Assembly: GCA_000149265.1 (NCBI GenBank)
Contig: CH003203.1
Location: 482,682 to 546,681, forward strand
Reading direction: 5' to 3'
Length of the DNA stretch: 64,000 nt
Source: Ciona savignyi
Lineage: Eukaryota > Chordata > Ascidiacea > Phlebobranchia > Cionidae
Shown here piece by piece: positions 1 through 12,700 of this stretch (positions within the stretch are counted from its first letter, which is position 1; each line of letters begins with the position of its first letter). The position numbers were made by a program, and so were the translations under genes. Under the pieces are notes generated by a model. That model did not search any database. It was not told the DNA's origin and saw only the letters and a list, made by a program, of their open reading frames with translations.

Positions 1-175
1 TTCCTGGTTTGGATCGGAGTTTCTGGATCTCATCTGCCTCCACCTCCGGAGCAACCATCTTCGGATCGTCATCGATGCTTTTCCTCTTCCATTCACCATC
101 ACTGGGATGGTGGGTGGAGATCTGGTGCCTGATGATCGGGGTTTGGTCCTCCATGATCGGGGTTTGGTCCTCCAT
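1..175 (-). CDS. First coding exon of an unrecognised gene (partial, runs off left edge)
   Basis: On the minus strand an ATG at 175-173 opens a frame with no stop to the window edge (58 codons plus one base). It begins with a perfect tandem duplication of a 7-residue unit (MEDQTPI twice, 21 bp each). A hydrophilic, acidic stretch follows, with HHPSDGEWKRK and VAPEVEADEIQKLRSK-type composition. No signal peptide, membrane segment or catalytic motif is visible. Codon use and charge pattern look like real coding sequence, whereas the opposite strand reads as low-complexity. I do not recognise the family. It would be transcribed away from the ZP gene, so 176-762 may be a shared upstream region. 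Alternatively it could be an internal exon whose in-frame ATG is not the real start. Confidence 0.45.
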   Translation of the reverse strand, partial: MEDQTPIMEDQTPIIRHQISTHHPSDGEWKRKSIDDDPKMVAPEVEADEIQKLRSKPG

Positions 176-762
176 GTTGCTCACTGTGATTCAGGGAATC
201 AAACAAAGTGTTTCAGCGGTAACGACTTTTTTACTTGTAGTTATCAAGTACTGCATGCCTTGTTATTATTAATGCTCACAATACTTAAAATGCTCAGTTT
301 GACCCCATTTATATATGAACCCCATGCTTATCAATGCTAGTATTAGACAGAATTAGGCCAAATTTGATATGCTTATATCCGAGATATTACATAGACATTA
401 CATAACAAGCAATTGGCCTGTTAAAGTCACAGTCACATAGTACACCTGAATAAAGTATGTTTAATGATATCTGATGTATCACCACTTAGCATATGTACCA
501 TATATTATAAATCAATTTAGGATTCATTAAATTGAAAATTGATTATTGTACTACTATATTGTAGACCCCACAACCTTTTTAACTTTTTTTAAACCGAGCT
601 CAGTTTCATATGGTTGGTATATGTATCGGTCGCGTTAACCATTCGCGAGGTAATTTCCCGATTTCCCGTGTGTTAACCCCCTTGGTTTTCCCGTTCACGG
701 GGATAAAAATAAACATCCTATCCTATCCTAGATCCAGCCCCTTTAACTCAGTGTTTGTACAG
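176..762. other. Spacer with a SINE remnant; 5' end of the ZP gene not found
   Basis: AT-rich sequence without a convincing exon. The first ZP exon I can see starts in phase 1, so at least one upstream exon (start codon and signal peptide) should lie here or be missing. I could not identify it. 603-645 resembles the SINE-B head and 645-731 a SINE-A 3' end with the ATCCT tail, ending about 30 bp before the exon acceptor. Confidence 0.5.
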
Positions 763-3700
763 GATTCATACAAAGCATCAACATGTGGCCGACACCTCTG
801 AGCCACCAGGAGCTGGGTGCAATATCCACCTACATCTCCCCATGCGGAGTGGATTTCACTGGGTTGTCGTTCTCGTCGGATAATTTGAACCATGTTAAGC
901 AACTTTTCATTGTTGGGGACAACATTATCACATCATCGCAATCTTTAGTGAAGTGCACATGCCGTAAGTAACTGTTTTAGTTTAGTTCATTTGCTGGTTC
1001 ATAAAACAATAATTAAAGGAACACCTCTCACTTCAAAATATAGCAAAAGGGAAAAAGAAAGGCAAAACTATGGTCGTCACGCATCAGATTGGAAAAATAA
1101 TATTAAAACAAAGAAATTTATGGATGTGGCTGTAAATCTAAAAACACAATCACACTAAATTAAGGACAATTTGTTGAGGGCAGCAACAGGATATTATTCA
1201 AGTATAGTCGATAAAAGGGGTGTTTTATGACCCATACAGTGGGGAGAGGTAACATAAGAAGGGTCAGTACAGTTTGAAATAAAGGTGAAATAAAATTAAA
1301 TTCCTTTCAAGTAAGGGTCCTGATAAAAAGTATTCATTTACAAAATAGATTCGTTGTCCATACAGGTTATTGTCCTCTACCAAGAAGATTGTATGGAGAG
1401 AAGTGTTACCACACCACCTACCCCCTCCTCTTCACCCACAACCAGTTCATCAACAATGCAACCTGCAAAGACTCGAACCCGATTGCAAACTTAACCTCCA
1501 CCGACGAAATAGTGATAACCAGCATGTTGGATTCATTGCAAACGATTGAAAACAGCTCCTACCATGCAATATCAAACACCACTAAATATTGTTCCCAATA
1601 CGTTGCCACCAAGCAGGTCAATATAACTCAGGTGCAACATTGGCCAAGCATTGTGCCAGGGACGCTGCCAAGACCGCGTGATTTCCAATCTCATCCCCAT
1701 GACTGCACCAGTGCTGCTGTGGTTTGCCACCAATCTGCTTTGATATTCCAACCAACCGTCAGAGTTGAGGTGAATTTTGTTGCATTTTAACTTCTTTGTT
1801 AGATTTTAACCTGAAAGTTTGACAAGATAGCTCAGTGGGTTAGTACGTCGCCTTTTAGCTGATGGGTTGCAGATTCAAAACTGGTCGCTAGCTAGTTGGT
1901 TGTGTTCTTGGCCAAGGCACTTAACAGGCATTGTTTAATTTTAATGAAATATCCGGTTGTACCAATTGAAAGAGCGTCTGAACCATACAACACACACTTG
2001 TAATAGCTCCGGCAACTGAACGGTGGGCGCGAGGTGATCTGACGATTATCCGCGTGTTAACGCCCCTTGCGTTTTCATTTAAATAGATAAACATTAATAT
2101 CAAATCCTAAGTTGGTGTCCTCAGGCTAACTTAGGCTAAGTGTCCCTAGGCTAAAGTTAGTGTCCTTGGGCTAAATACATTTGTTTTGACCCACCTAAAT
2201 ATTATCCAATAAGTGTTTAATGTTAATATTTATAGCTGCGTATAAACCCAACCTCTCTAGATTTATAATCGGGTGTTTTTGGTTTCTTCGCCCACCATGT
2301 ATGTTATGGAAGCTAGATAAGAAGTTGTAACATATACACGTCGTGACACACATAAACACTGATATAGCTCTTTCAACCTAAAATTAGTTGACATCTATGT
2401 AGTGTTTTAAGTTCATCCTCATTAAAAACTCATATAATCAATAATTTTTCTTTAGTTTTTTTGTAAAAAGAAAAACTAGTCTTTAGGTTAGCAGAACTAT
2501 AGCAGAGACCAGTAATTAATTGCAGTTATTGCTTTTGGATCTTGCCTGAAACCCCTTTTCACACTGTATTTTAATTGTATCCCCCAAATATAATTCCATA
2601 TCATCCTAGGTTGTATTTGCATTACACTCTGTGTGTGCTGCAATGGAGTTGGCACATTATCGTGACGCCCTTCTCTTGACGGCAGCATCTGTACGATCCA
2701 ACAGGAAGAATCTCTGCTTTGTTCACAGGATGCTTAACAAGACATCTTCATATTGCGCAGATGATGTTGGCCAATTACGCCAGGTATCGACATAATGTTG
2801 CATGAGCTTTGTGGAGTAGTGGTAACAATGGGGACAATACAACCTGAATTGGATTTCCTATTCTAGTTAGGTGGTTTGTGTGTCATCTTTCAGTCGAAGG
2901 GTTGAAGGTTCAAAACTGATAGCTAGTAGCTTGTGTCATTGAGTAGGGCACTTACCAGTCAACACCTTAACCCAGTAAATTGATAGGTTCTACTAAAATT
3001 AAAGATATTAACCCTATACAACACACTGCAATAGCTTTGGTAACCTCATATGTGTAATATCACTTAACAGTCTCAAATCATCAATATCCAATCCTATCCA
3101 TGTAAAAAAAAGGAAAAATATTCTTCTAGGAAAAATATTGGAAATTAAATAACTTTGGCCTAAAACTTTGCAGTTTTCCAAGAACATAACAACCAACCAC
3201 ACAATTGATGTGGCCTCATTAAAGGAATATATTAGGGGGTCGACAGGAAAAAGGTTGTTTGTTGTATTTGCGACATCATCTGTGGGGAGTATTACTTCAC
3301 AAGTGGAACAATTGAAGAACGAGTTGGCTGGAAAAGGATCATTGTTTATATTGGGTGAGATCATACAGTGCTTTGTGTGTGGCTTCTTATGCCTTCTTGT
3401 GTCTTCTTGTGCATGCTTGTGTGCGTGTATATGATTGTGTGCTTGCTTGCATGTTCTTGCTTGCTTGCATGTGCATGCTTGCTTGTGTGTGCATGCTTGT
3501 GTGCGTGTGCATGCTTGCTTGTGTGCATGCTTGCATGCGTGTGCATGCTTGCTTGTGTGCATGCTTGCGTGCATGTGCATGCTTGCGTGCGTGTGCATGC
3601 TTGCTTGTGTGCATGCTTGCTTGTGTGCATGCTTGCTTGTGTGTGCATGCTTGCTTGTGTGTGCATGCTTGCTTGTGTGTGCATGCTTGCTTGTGTGTGC

Positions 3701-6700
3701 ATGCTTGCTTGTGTGTGCATGCTTGCTTGTGTGTGCATGCTTGCTTACGTGTGCTTGCTTGTGTGTGCATGCTTGCTTACGTGTGCTTGCTTGTGTGTGC
3801 ATGCTTGCTTGTGTGTGCATGCTTGCTTGTGTGTGCATGCTTGCTTGCGTGTGCTTGCTTGTGTGTGCATGCTTGCTTGTGTGTGCATGCTTGTGTGTGC
3901 ATGCTTGCTTACGTGTGCTTGCTTGTGTGTGCATGCTTGCTTACGTGTGCTTGCTTGCTTGCGTGTGTTTGCTTGTGTATGCATGCTTGTGTGCGTGTGC
4001 ATGCTTGCTTGCGTAGTATGTTGCTTGTGTGTGCATGCTTGCTTGCGTGTGCTTGCTTGTGTATGCATGCTTGCTTGCGTGTGCATGCTTGCTTGTGTGT
4101 GCATGCTTGCTTGTGTGTGCATGCTTGCTTGTGTATGCATGCTTGCTTGCGTGTGCATGCTTGCTTGTGTGTGCATGCTTGCTTGTGTATGCATGCTTGT
4201 GTGCGTGTGCATGCTTGCTTGCGTAGTATGTTGCTTGTGTGTGCATGCTTGCTTGCGTGTGCTTGCTTGTGTATGCATGCTTGCTTGCGTGTGCATGCTT
4301 GCTTGTGTGTGCATGCTTGCTTGTGTGTGCATGCTTGCTTGTGTATGCATGCTTGCTTGCGTGTGCTTGCTTGTGTATGCATGCTTGCTTGCGTGTGCAT
4401 GCTTGCTTGCGTATGCATGCTTGCTTGTGTGTGCATGCTTGCTTGTGTGTGCATGCTTGCTTGTGTGTGCATGCTTGCTTGTGTATGCATGCTTGCTTGT
4501 GTGTGCATGCTTGCTTGTGTGTGCATGCTTGCTTGTGTATGCATGCTTGCTTGTGTGTGCATGCTTGCTTGTGTGTGCATGCTTGCTTGTGTATGCATGC
4601 TTGCTTGCGTGTGCATGCTTGCTTGTGTGTGCATGCTTGCTTGTGTATGCATGCTTGCTTGTGTGTGCATGCTTGCTTGCGTAGTATGTTGCTTGTGTGT
4701 GCATGCTTGCTTGCGTGTGCTTGCTTGTGTATGCATGCTTGCTTGCGTGTGCATGCTTGCTTGTGTGTGCATGCTTGTGTGCGTGTGCATGCTTGCTTGC
4801 GTAGTATGTTGCTTGTGTGTGCATGCTTGCTTGCGTGTGCTTGCTTGTGTATGCATGCTTGCTTGCGTGTGCATGCTTGCTTGTGTGTGCATGCTTGCTT
4901 GTGTGTGCATGCTTGCTTGTGTGTGCATGCTTGCTTGTGTGTGCATGCTTGCTTGTGTATGCATGCTTGCTTGTGTGTGCATGCTTGCTTGTGTGTGCAT
5001 GCTTGCTTGTGTGTGCATGCTTGCTTGTGTGTGCATGCTTGCTTGTGTATGCATGCTTGCTTGCGTGTGCTTGCTTGTGTATGCATGCTTGTGTGTGCGT
5101 GTGCATGCTTGTGTGTGCGTGTGCATGCTTGTGTGTGTGTGCGTGTGCATGCTTGTGGGTGTGTGTGCATGCTTGCTTGCAGTGCTTGTGTGTGTGTGTG
5201 CATGCTTGTGTGCGTGTGCTTGCTTTTTCCTTAAGGTTACACATTGCTGAAGTGCTCGGCAATTACATTGTGAATGGTTGGTTTGTGTGGATTCATATGC
5301 TCAATAAATTCAGAGATTTCCAAGTTTAGTAATATTTCAATTGATTCAGGCTTCTGCAGTGCTACAGAGAACCAGATATCGAATTTAACAAGTCACACTG
5401 CATACGTCCCATTGAATGCTTCACTTTCAGCCCTTAAAACTGCCAAGTTGGAGGGAAAATTCCTCAAGTTTTTGTTCGGTTGGTGCTTCAGTTTTGTCTG
5501 TTTTTAATGGGGGTGTTGGTTGTATAACCTCTAAATCTCATATATCATTTGTTTGTAGTCAAGTTTAGTTAGTTTGTTTTTTGTTTTTCTTCTATACATT
5601 AAAAATAATAGCACAATTATTTTAAGTTAAGGAGACAAAATAAAACGGCAAAACTACATTAGTTAAAACACGTCAGTGAATAGACACATTACAAATTAGA
5701 AAAAAAATGACGTGGCTGTTAAACTTTACATTCATAAAAATAAATTACAACAGAACAACTTATATCAAAATTAATTAAATTTTATGTTATTTAAGCATTG
5801 AATAAAAGTGTGCAAGTTAAAATATATTTGCCACATAGGAGGGGAAAGTATGTTTTACAGATTGGACACAATATGGAACACGTTTTATCACTATAATTAA
5901 AAAATGCAAAGAACTTTTCTCATGTGGGCATTCGTTAGAATATTTTATTTTTACTGTCATAAATTTTATTTTCACTGTCGTAATACTAAGAGTTTCTGCA
6001 GGATGTTGTATGAGGTTAAGTTGATGTACTTTAAGTGCTTTGTATAAGCACACAATTTCCTAGTTAGCGACCAGTTTCAATCCTACTTTTGTTCTGATCT
6101 CCAGACAGCGTTTTTTTGGAAATGGTCACTTTTAGAAAGACAAAGCACTTAACGGACATCACCTGGACCCTTTAGGTCAATTGTGTAGTATTGGTTCTGT
6201 GGTTGGGTTGTTTAACAGGCTGAACTAGAGTATAAACGTTGACTTGAAAATATGTTAATCATCCACTGACCATGTGCTTAACATCGGCAGGTTCTGTTGA
6301 AATGAAGAAATCAACCGCTTGTCACAATGTAACTTGTAATAATGGGAATTGGTGATGTCACTACTACAGGCTACCAGTGCTTGTGCAAGGAAAACTCACT
6401 GGGTCCAAACTGCCAGTATGGTATGTTCATTTTGTTCTCTGGCTTAAATCGCAAACTGTTTTAATATTAAATGGATAAATTTCTAGAATTATTTATTAGA
6501 TATTTGGATAAAACATTCAGGTTTATCATCATGAATGTGAAAACACAATGGACATTATCACATTGATATTGAAAATTACCTTGCGCGTTAACAGATCTCT
6601 TGCAATGTGTTGTGTATGATTGGGACTTCCTTTAGTTTTATGGAAACCCATTGATGGGTTCAGAAGATGTCGCTAACAGCTTTGCTTATATAAACAAATG

Positions 6701-9700
6701 ACTAGCCATTGACCAGTTTTGATGCCTGAACTCTTCGGCTGTTAAATGTCACACTAAGCCACCAAGCTATATGGTTGGAAAGATGTTTTGTTTACATTTG
6801 CAGATTATAATAAATAAGACAAGTATTTTGTGGTCATTCTTATACAAACATAAGTTGTGTCTGTTGCTTTATTCATGGGGGATTAAATTGAATTGTATAT
6901 AATAATGTCCCCAGTGGATAAATATCATGTAAAACTGCAATTTCGGATAACCCAAATATGGCCAAGTTAAGGTCTAAAGTCCCACATTTTTCCAAGAGTC
7001 TTTTTGTATGTATGGGGCAATCTATGTATTTTCTAAAACTATTTCATATTCATTTTCATATTTTTGGATACAATTTTGACTGCATTTAGGATTACTGCAT
7101 TTTGACAACTGAAGTATTAATTGTTTTATAGCCAATTGAATTTTAATATGTGTTCCTACATTTTAGAAAGTCCTGTAATAAGATGTGGTTCATCCGGCAT
7201 CTCATTTGAAGTTGACGCAAAGTATGTGAGAGAAAGATTCAGTATGAACACAAGCAGTGTTGCCGTGTTCTTCAGTGGATTTGGAAACACAAGCAAATGC
7301 AGCACAAGCAGTGTTGCCCACAACACGCATGGCGCTTCAGTATACAGGTATGTGTGGAAGCCGTATAATGGATTGCAACGAGTAATTAAACATTCTTTGA
7401 AAGCTTCTGCTGCAGATACAATGTGCTATGTTTTATAAGATATGATAGCATGTTATCCCCATTAATGGGAAAACCAAGGGGGGCAATTGTCATATCACCT
7501 CGCGCCCATTTTCGGGTTAACAGAGCTATTGCAGTGTGTTGTGTATGATAGACACGTTCCTTCAATTTAGTATTAATCCGCTGGGTACAGTTAATGTCTG
7601 TTAAGTGCCTTGCCCAAGAACACAACCAATCAACTAGCTAGCAACCAATTGTGAACCTGCAAACATTCGGCTGAAAGGTGACGCACTAAACCACCATACT
7701 AATCTTTCAGATAGATTACCTTAAAGAGAATGGTTAAGCAACAGCACAAAACTGATATTTTATAATCCATCTCAATAACAATGTTACAATAAACTGCGAT
7801 ATTTATGTTTTATAGTGATTGCGTCACATTTATGAAGTAAAAAAATCATGGTTTCTTACTTAAATTTTTTTTAGCATGGATAAATTAATAATTCAAATAG
7901 AACAGTTTTGTTCACCACTTTCATAGCAGTTTATTTACACGATTATGTCCCATAGACTGCAGGCCACGCTTCCTTTCCACCTATGTGGGCTGAAGGTGGA
8001 GGTGGGAACATCTGGGATCAGAGTATCTGGTTCAATAGACATTGACACCCCATCCCCCAACCCCATAGCTTCATACAACATTCCCATCGGTAACTTTACA
8101 TGTTCATATCGCGCAACCTACAACCTTGGTATCGACTCCACCAATCTAACGAAACCGTACCGTGTTACTCAACAGGACAGGTGAACCAGTGTTTTTTTCT
8201 ACTTGAAGTAATTTTGTATTGAAATTATTTGGGATGGAGAAATATGTTTGTTTTATCCCTTGTGAAAGAAAAACCCAATATTACAAGCGCAATCATCAGA
8301 TTATCTTACACCCACTGTCAGGTTACTGTAGCCCTTACAGTTTGTTATGTATGATTGAGATGACAATATGTTAAAACCAATAATCCGCTGATGTTCGGGG
8401 CAATGTCCGTTAAGTGCATTGCCCAAGGACACAACCGACTAGCTGATGATTAATTTTGAATCTGCTGACTTGCTTATGGCCAGTTTCGATTCCACAACCT
8501 TTCATCTTAAATGCGTCGCACTAACCCCTTAAGCTATTCCTTTGGGATATTTTCTTATGTATGAGTAGGTTATTTTTAATTGTTTCTTTAAGAGTTTAAT
8601 TGGAAGTAATGGTTATTAATGTTAGGGGCAGGCAATTATTAGAGCTATTTAATTCAATTAGTTGAATAGCTTTAGCATCCAGACTGTATTCTAATATAAA
8701 ACTCTGTAAAAATTATATTTTGTTGCTATTTTTGCTGTAACATTGAAAATAGTATTGAACATGTGATATTTCTAGCAACTTCTTCAACCTAAAAGGGGAT
8801 GGGCAATTTATAGTTGACCTGCAGTTTTATCGTGACGTTCACTTCACCCAAGCATTGCCCAGTGTTCCAGTGATGGTTGTAGGGTCCCCGATATATGTTC
8901 TTGTGCATTCTATGGTTCCAACGGATACCAAGTTATTCATGAAGTCTTGCGTGGCTTCACCCAACCAGGTCTATCACCCAAGTTCGAACATGCTTGTTCC
9001 TTTGGTTACAAACAGGTATGTGCCAAATTGCCAAGAATTGGAATTTTTAAAGCAGTGTGGATAGTTAAATGTGTTTTTTTTGTACTTTTTTCCAGTTGTA
9101 TTATATTCAATTTTAGTAAATTATGTTAGTATTTAATTAAGAGTATTAGTATAAAACAGGGGTATGGGAAAATAGCCGAAGCATTATATTCTTCACAGCC
9201 CTCCAATTACTTCTAAAATGTGATAACAGTATGTGGCGTGGTGTCCTACCAATATCCATTTTTTAAAGATTCCATTCGATTAAAACGACATACTTTGTTT
9301 TTACCCCATCTTTTTGAGTCACACTCGTGGCATGTCCAATCGCCAGGTGTTTAGTAAGAATGTCAAATGTCCAATCATGTTAAAACCTTTTACTATTGTT
9401 TCAATAACTGACATTTTTGTGTGTTTGCCTTATCCCTTATTATATAAAAAAGCAATTGGTTTGGTTTTTCTCACATAAAAGACAAATCTTTAATGGAACA
9501 AAATTGACTTGCTGTTTACTCGTAATATTCTATTCTTTATTCTTTATTCATGTTTATCCCCGTGAATGGGAAAACCTAGGGGGTTATCACACGGGCAATC
9601 GTCAGATCACCTAGCGCCCACCGTCGGGTTACCGGAGCTATTGCAGTGTGTTGTATCCTTCAATTTGGTAGAACCCATTAATCCGCTGGGTTCAGGCAAT

Positions 9701-12700
9701 GTCCGTAAAGTGCCTTGCCCAAGGACACAACCGTCTAGCTAGCGACCAGTTTCGCACCTGCAACCTTTCGATTGAAACGCGACGCACTTAACCGCTAGAC
9801 CATCGGGCCGGACGTAATATTTAACAGCATGAACCAGACTGTGGACAAGTATTTGGTTTATTACTTTAAAGTAAGCACAGCACAAAATTAACATAAGAAA
9901 TGGTTGTTATTATCAATAAATAATTTATTAGATTCCTTCTTATTTGAACCAATAGGATATTCATGTTTATCCCCGTCCTTTCCAGTTGTTTGTCCAACAA
10001 GGGCGTTCCATCCACGATAATCAAAGTCAGCGATTCAAGTTTGAAATTCAGTTTCTCTGTGTTTCGCTGGAGAACCAACCCAACTGACATGGTTTATATT
10101 TTCTGCTTCGTCAAGATCTGTAAAAAGATGGATCCAAACTGCCAACCGGTAAGAGCTTGGTAAACTATTTCATTTGGTTTTAATTAAATTTTGTTTGCTC
10201 AATAATGTTCTTTCGCTTAGGTTTGGCGGCCGCGTCCGCTATATTTATTAAATTATATCCTTTTTCTTTAATGACGTGTTTGTAATGATGTGATCTTGCA
10301 CATTTACTTCATATGAGTTATTGACTCTATCTATATAACTTCTGAGTTCCTGGCAGGTCTAAGCACGTGCATATATTAGAGCACTCGTTATAGCGGTCCT
10401 CATTGTATTGCGTCAAGTCTAGAATGTCCTTCAGATTAACATAAAGCATTGTGGGTATTATAGTGTGAACACTAGGGTCGCTATATTTAACTATTACATC
10501 CCCCTTTTTCTAAAAGTATCATTGTACAGATTTAAGATAGCACATCAACAGTTATATGAACAACTTATACAGAGGGATACAAAAATGGCAAGTTACATAA
10601 AATCATTTAACAACTAATTATCATCGTGTATAAATGAACTCTTGTAAATACAATATCAACATTGAAACGCAACTTAAACATATTCCATTAAATCTAGCAG
10701 GTCTGACAATTGGTCGTCCATAACGTGAAAAAGATGTATTGCGAGAAACAGCAGGTCTACTATTTGCAGCATTATTGTTGCAAGGCATTAAAACAGTATT
10801 ATCGTTACGAGAACTACCTAATGGCACATAGTAGTCTGGAATATATGCATTATCGAATTCAGGTTCAGGTTCTTGTGTTTTCTGTAGGTGAAAGCGATTG
10901 CGTCGTAACTGACCATGTCTGTTTCGAATGGTATATGAACGAGGTTCATGATGTCGACCAGTAACAATTGCCTTTTTCCAATGTTTGTCTCTTCTATATC
11001 TTACTACATCTCCCTCTTTTAGTTGTGTGAGAGGCTTTGTTCCCCTGTCATGGTATTTCTTTTGTATCATTTGTCTGCTTTGCAGGTCTTTTGAAACATT
11101 GACCACTTGCGGTTTCAAGAGTTTAGTTGAAACTGGAATGGTGGATCGTAATTGCCTGCTCATCAGTATTTGTGCTGGTGAGTATAATAATCCGGTTATT
11201 GGAGTGTTTCGATGTTCCAATAAAGCCAAGTATGGATCCTGTCCACTATCAGAGGTTTTCTTCAGGAGACTTTTCATTGTTTGCACTGTCCTCTCAGCTT
11301 GTCCATTTGATCGCGGATATCCGGGACTAGATGTTGTTATCTTAATATTCCATTTTCTGGCAAAATTACAAAATTCTTTGCTAGCAAATGGCATGTTGTC
11401 ACTTACAATCTCAATTGGTATACCATGGCGAGCAAAAATACTTTTGCAGTGTTCAACAATTGTTCTCGCCGTCTTATCTGTCAAAAAAACTAATTCGGGA
11501 TATTTAGAGTAATAATCAACAACTACCAAGTAATCATGGTTCTGAAATGTCATAATATCCATTGCAATTTTGAGAAATCGCTCATCTGGTATATCATGTG
11601 ATATCAGTGGTTCCCTTGAATGATTACGTTGAAATTTACAACAAGTTTCACATTTTGAAATAAATCTTTCCACATCACTTGACATTCCTGGCCAATACAG
11701 GGTTTGCCGTGCACGTGATTTGCATTTGTCTATTCCAAAATGACTTTGATGGATTTGCTGTAGCATATATGGTTTTAGAACAGTTGGGACCACAATTCTT
11801 TCACTTGTGAATATTATACCATCAGCTGAATAGAGAGAGTCTCTCTTATTCCAATATTGGCGTACATTAACTGGTACATTTCTCTGCGAACGTGGCCATC
11901 CATTCTGACAATAGTATTTTACCTTTTGTAGTATAAGGTCTTCTTTAGTTGCTTCCTTTATTTCGTTATATTTGGATGTGGTCACAGGTAAGTTTGTGAT
12001 CAGAGAATGAACTACTCGCACAACGTCATCTTCTAGTTCAGTTTGCGGTTGTCCTTCAACAAAAGCTCTTGATAACGTGTCTGCTAAATACATGTATTTA
12101 CCCGGTACATATTTAACTTTAAGTGTATATGGTTGAAGACACAGCATTAGACGTTGGAGTCTAGGTGGAGCTTTACATAGTGGTTTCTTTAAAATAGTTT
12201 CCAGTGGTTTATGGTCTGTTTCAACCATAATGGGACTCCTTTCCATAAATGTACTGATAAAATTTCGTTGTTGCAAATACAATAGAGAGCATTTCTTTCT
12301 CTATTTGAGCATAATTGACTTCTGCCGAAGTCATGGATCGAGATGCATATGCAATCGGTTTACCTTCTTGGAGTAAACAGGCTCCTAATCCATATTGGGA
12401 TGCATCACTTTGTATGGTTACAGGTTTGTTTACATCATAAAATGACAAAACAGGTTTACTTGTAAGCACTTCTTTCAGTTTGTCTATTGCTTCATTATGA
12501 ACTTTCTCCCACCGCCATTCTGCATCTTTCTTCAGTAGTTGTCTTAATGGTGCAGTAATCGTGGACTCATTTGGAATGTATTGAGAAAGGTATTTAGTCA
12601 TGCCTAACAAACGCTGTAGACTTGCAATATCAGTAGGGTTTGGCATATTCACAATAGCATCAACTTTAGCCTCATCAGGTTTTAATCCTTCTTTTGTTAC

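Noticed and set aside
610..801. ORF starting in the SINE as first exon of the ZP gene
   Set aside because: It reads through a SINE-A tail and is in a different frame from the coding frame of the exon at 763-963.
3390..5232. CRISPR-like array
   Set aside because: Repeats are contiguous without unique spacers, and the DNA is clearly eukaryotic with spliced genes.
3355..5262. Long ORFs (about 630 codons plus, 505 codons minus) in the 3.4-5.2 kb region
   Set aside because: They are products of an 18-bp repeat whose period is a multiple of 3. They consist of endless CMLACV or HTSKHA-type repeats, and real exons with splice sites flank the array.
6291..6420. An 18-bp micro-intron explaining the frame break in the EGF exon
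   Set aside because: GTGATG...CTACAG at 6352-6369 is far too short for splicing and does not restore phase. A single extra G explains everything.
10985..11512. Plus-strand ORF of 175 codons
   Set aside because: It is antisense to the integrase of the LTR element, which has the proper catalytic motifs.
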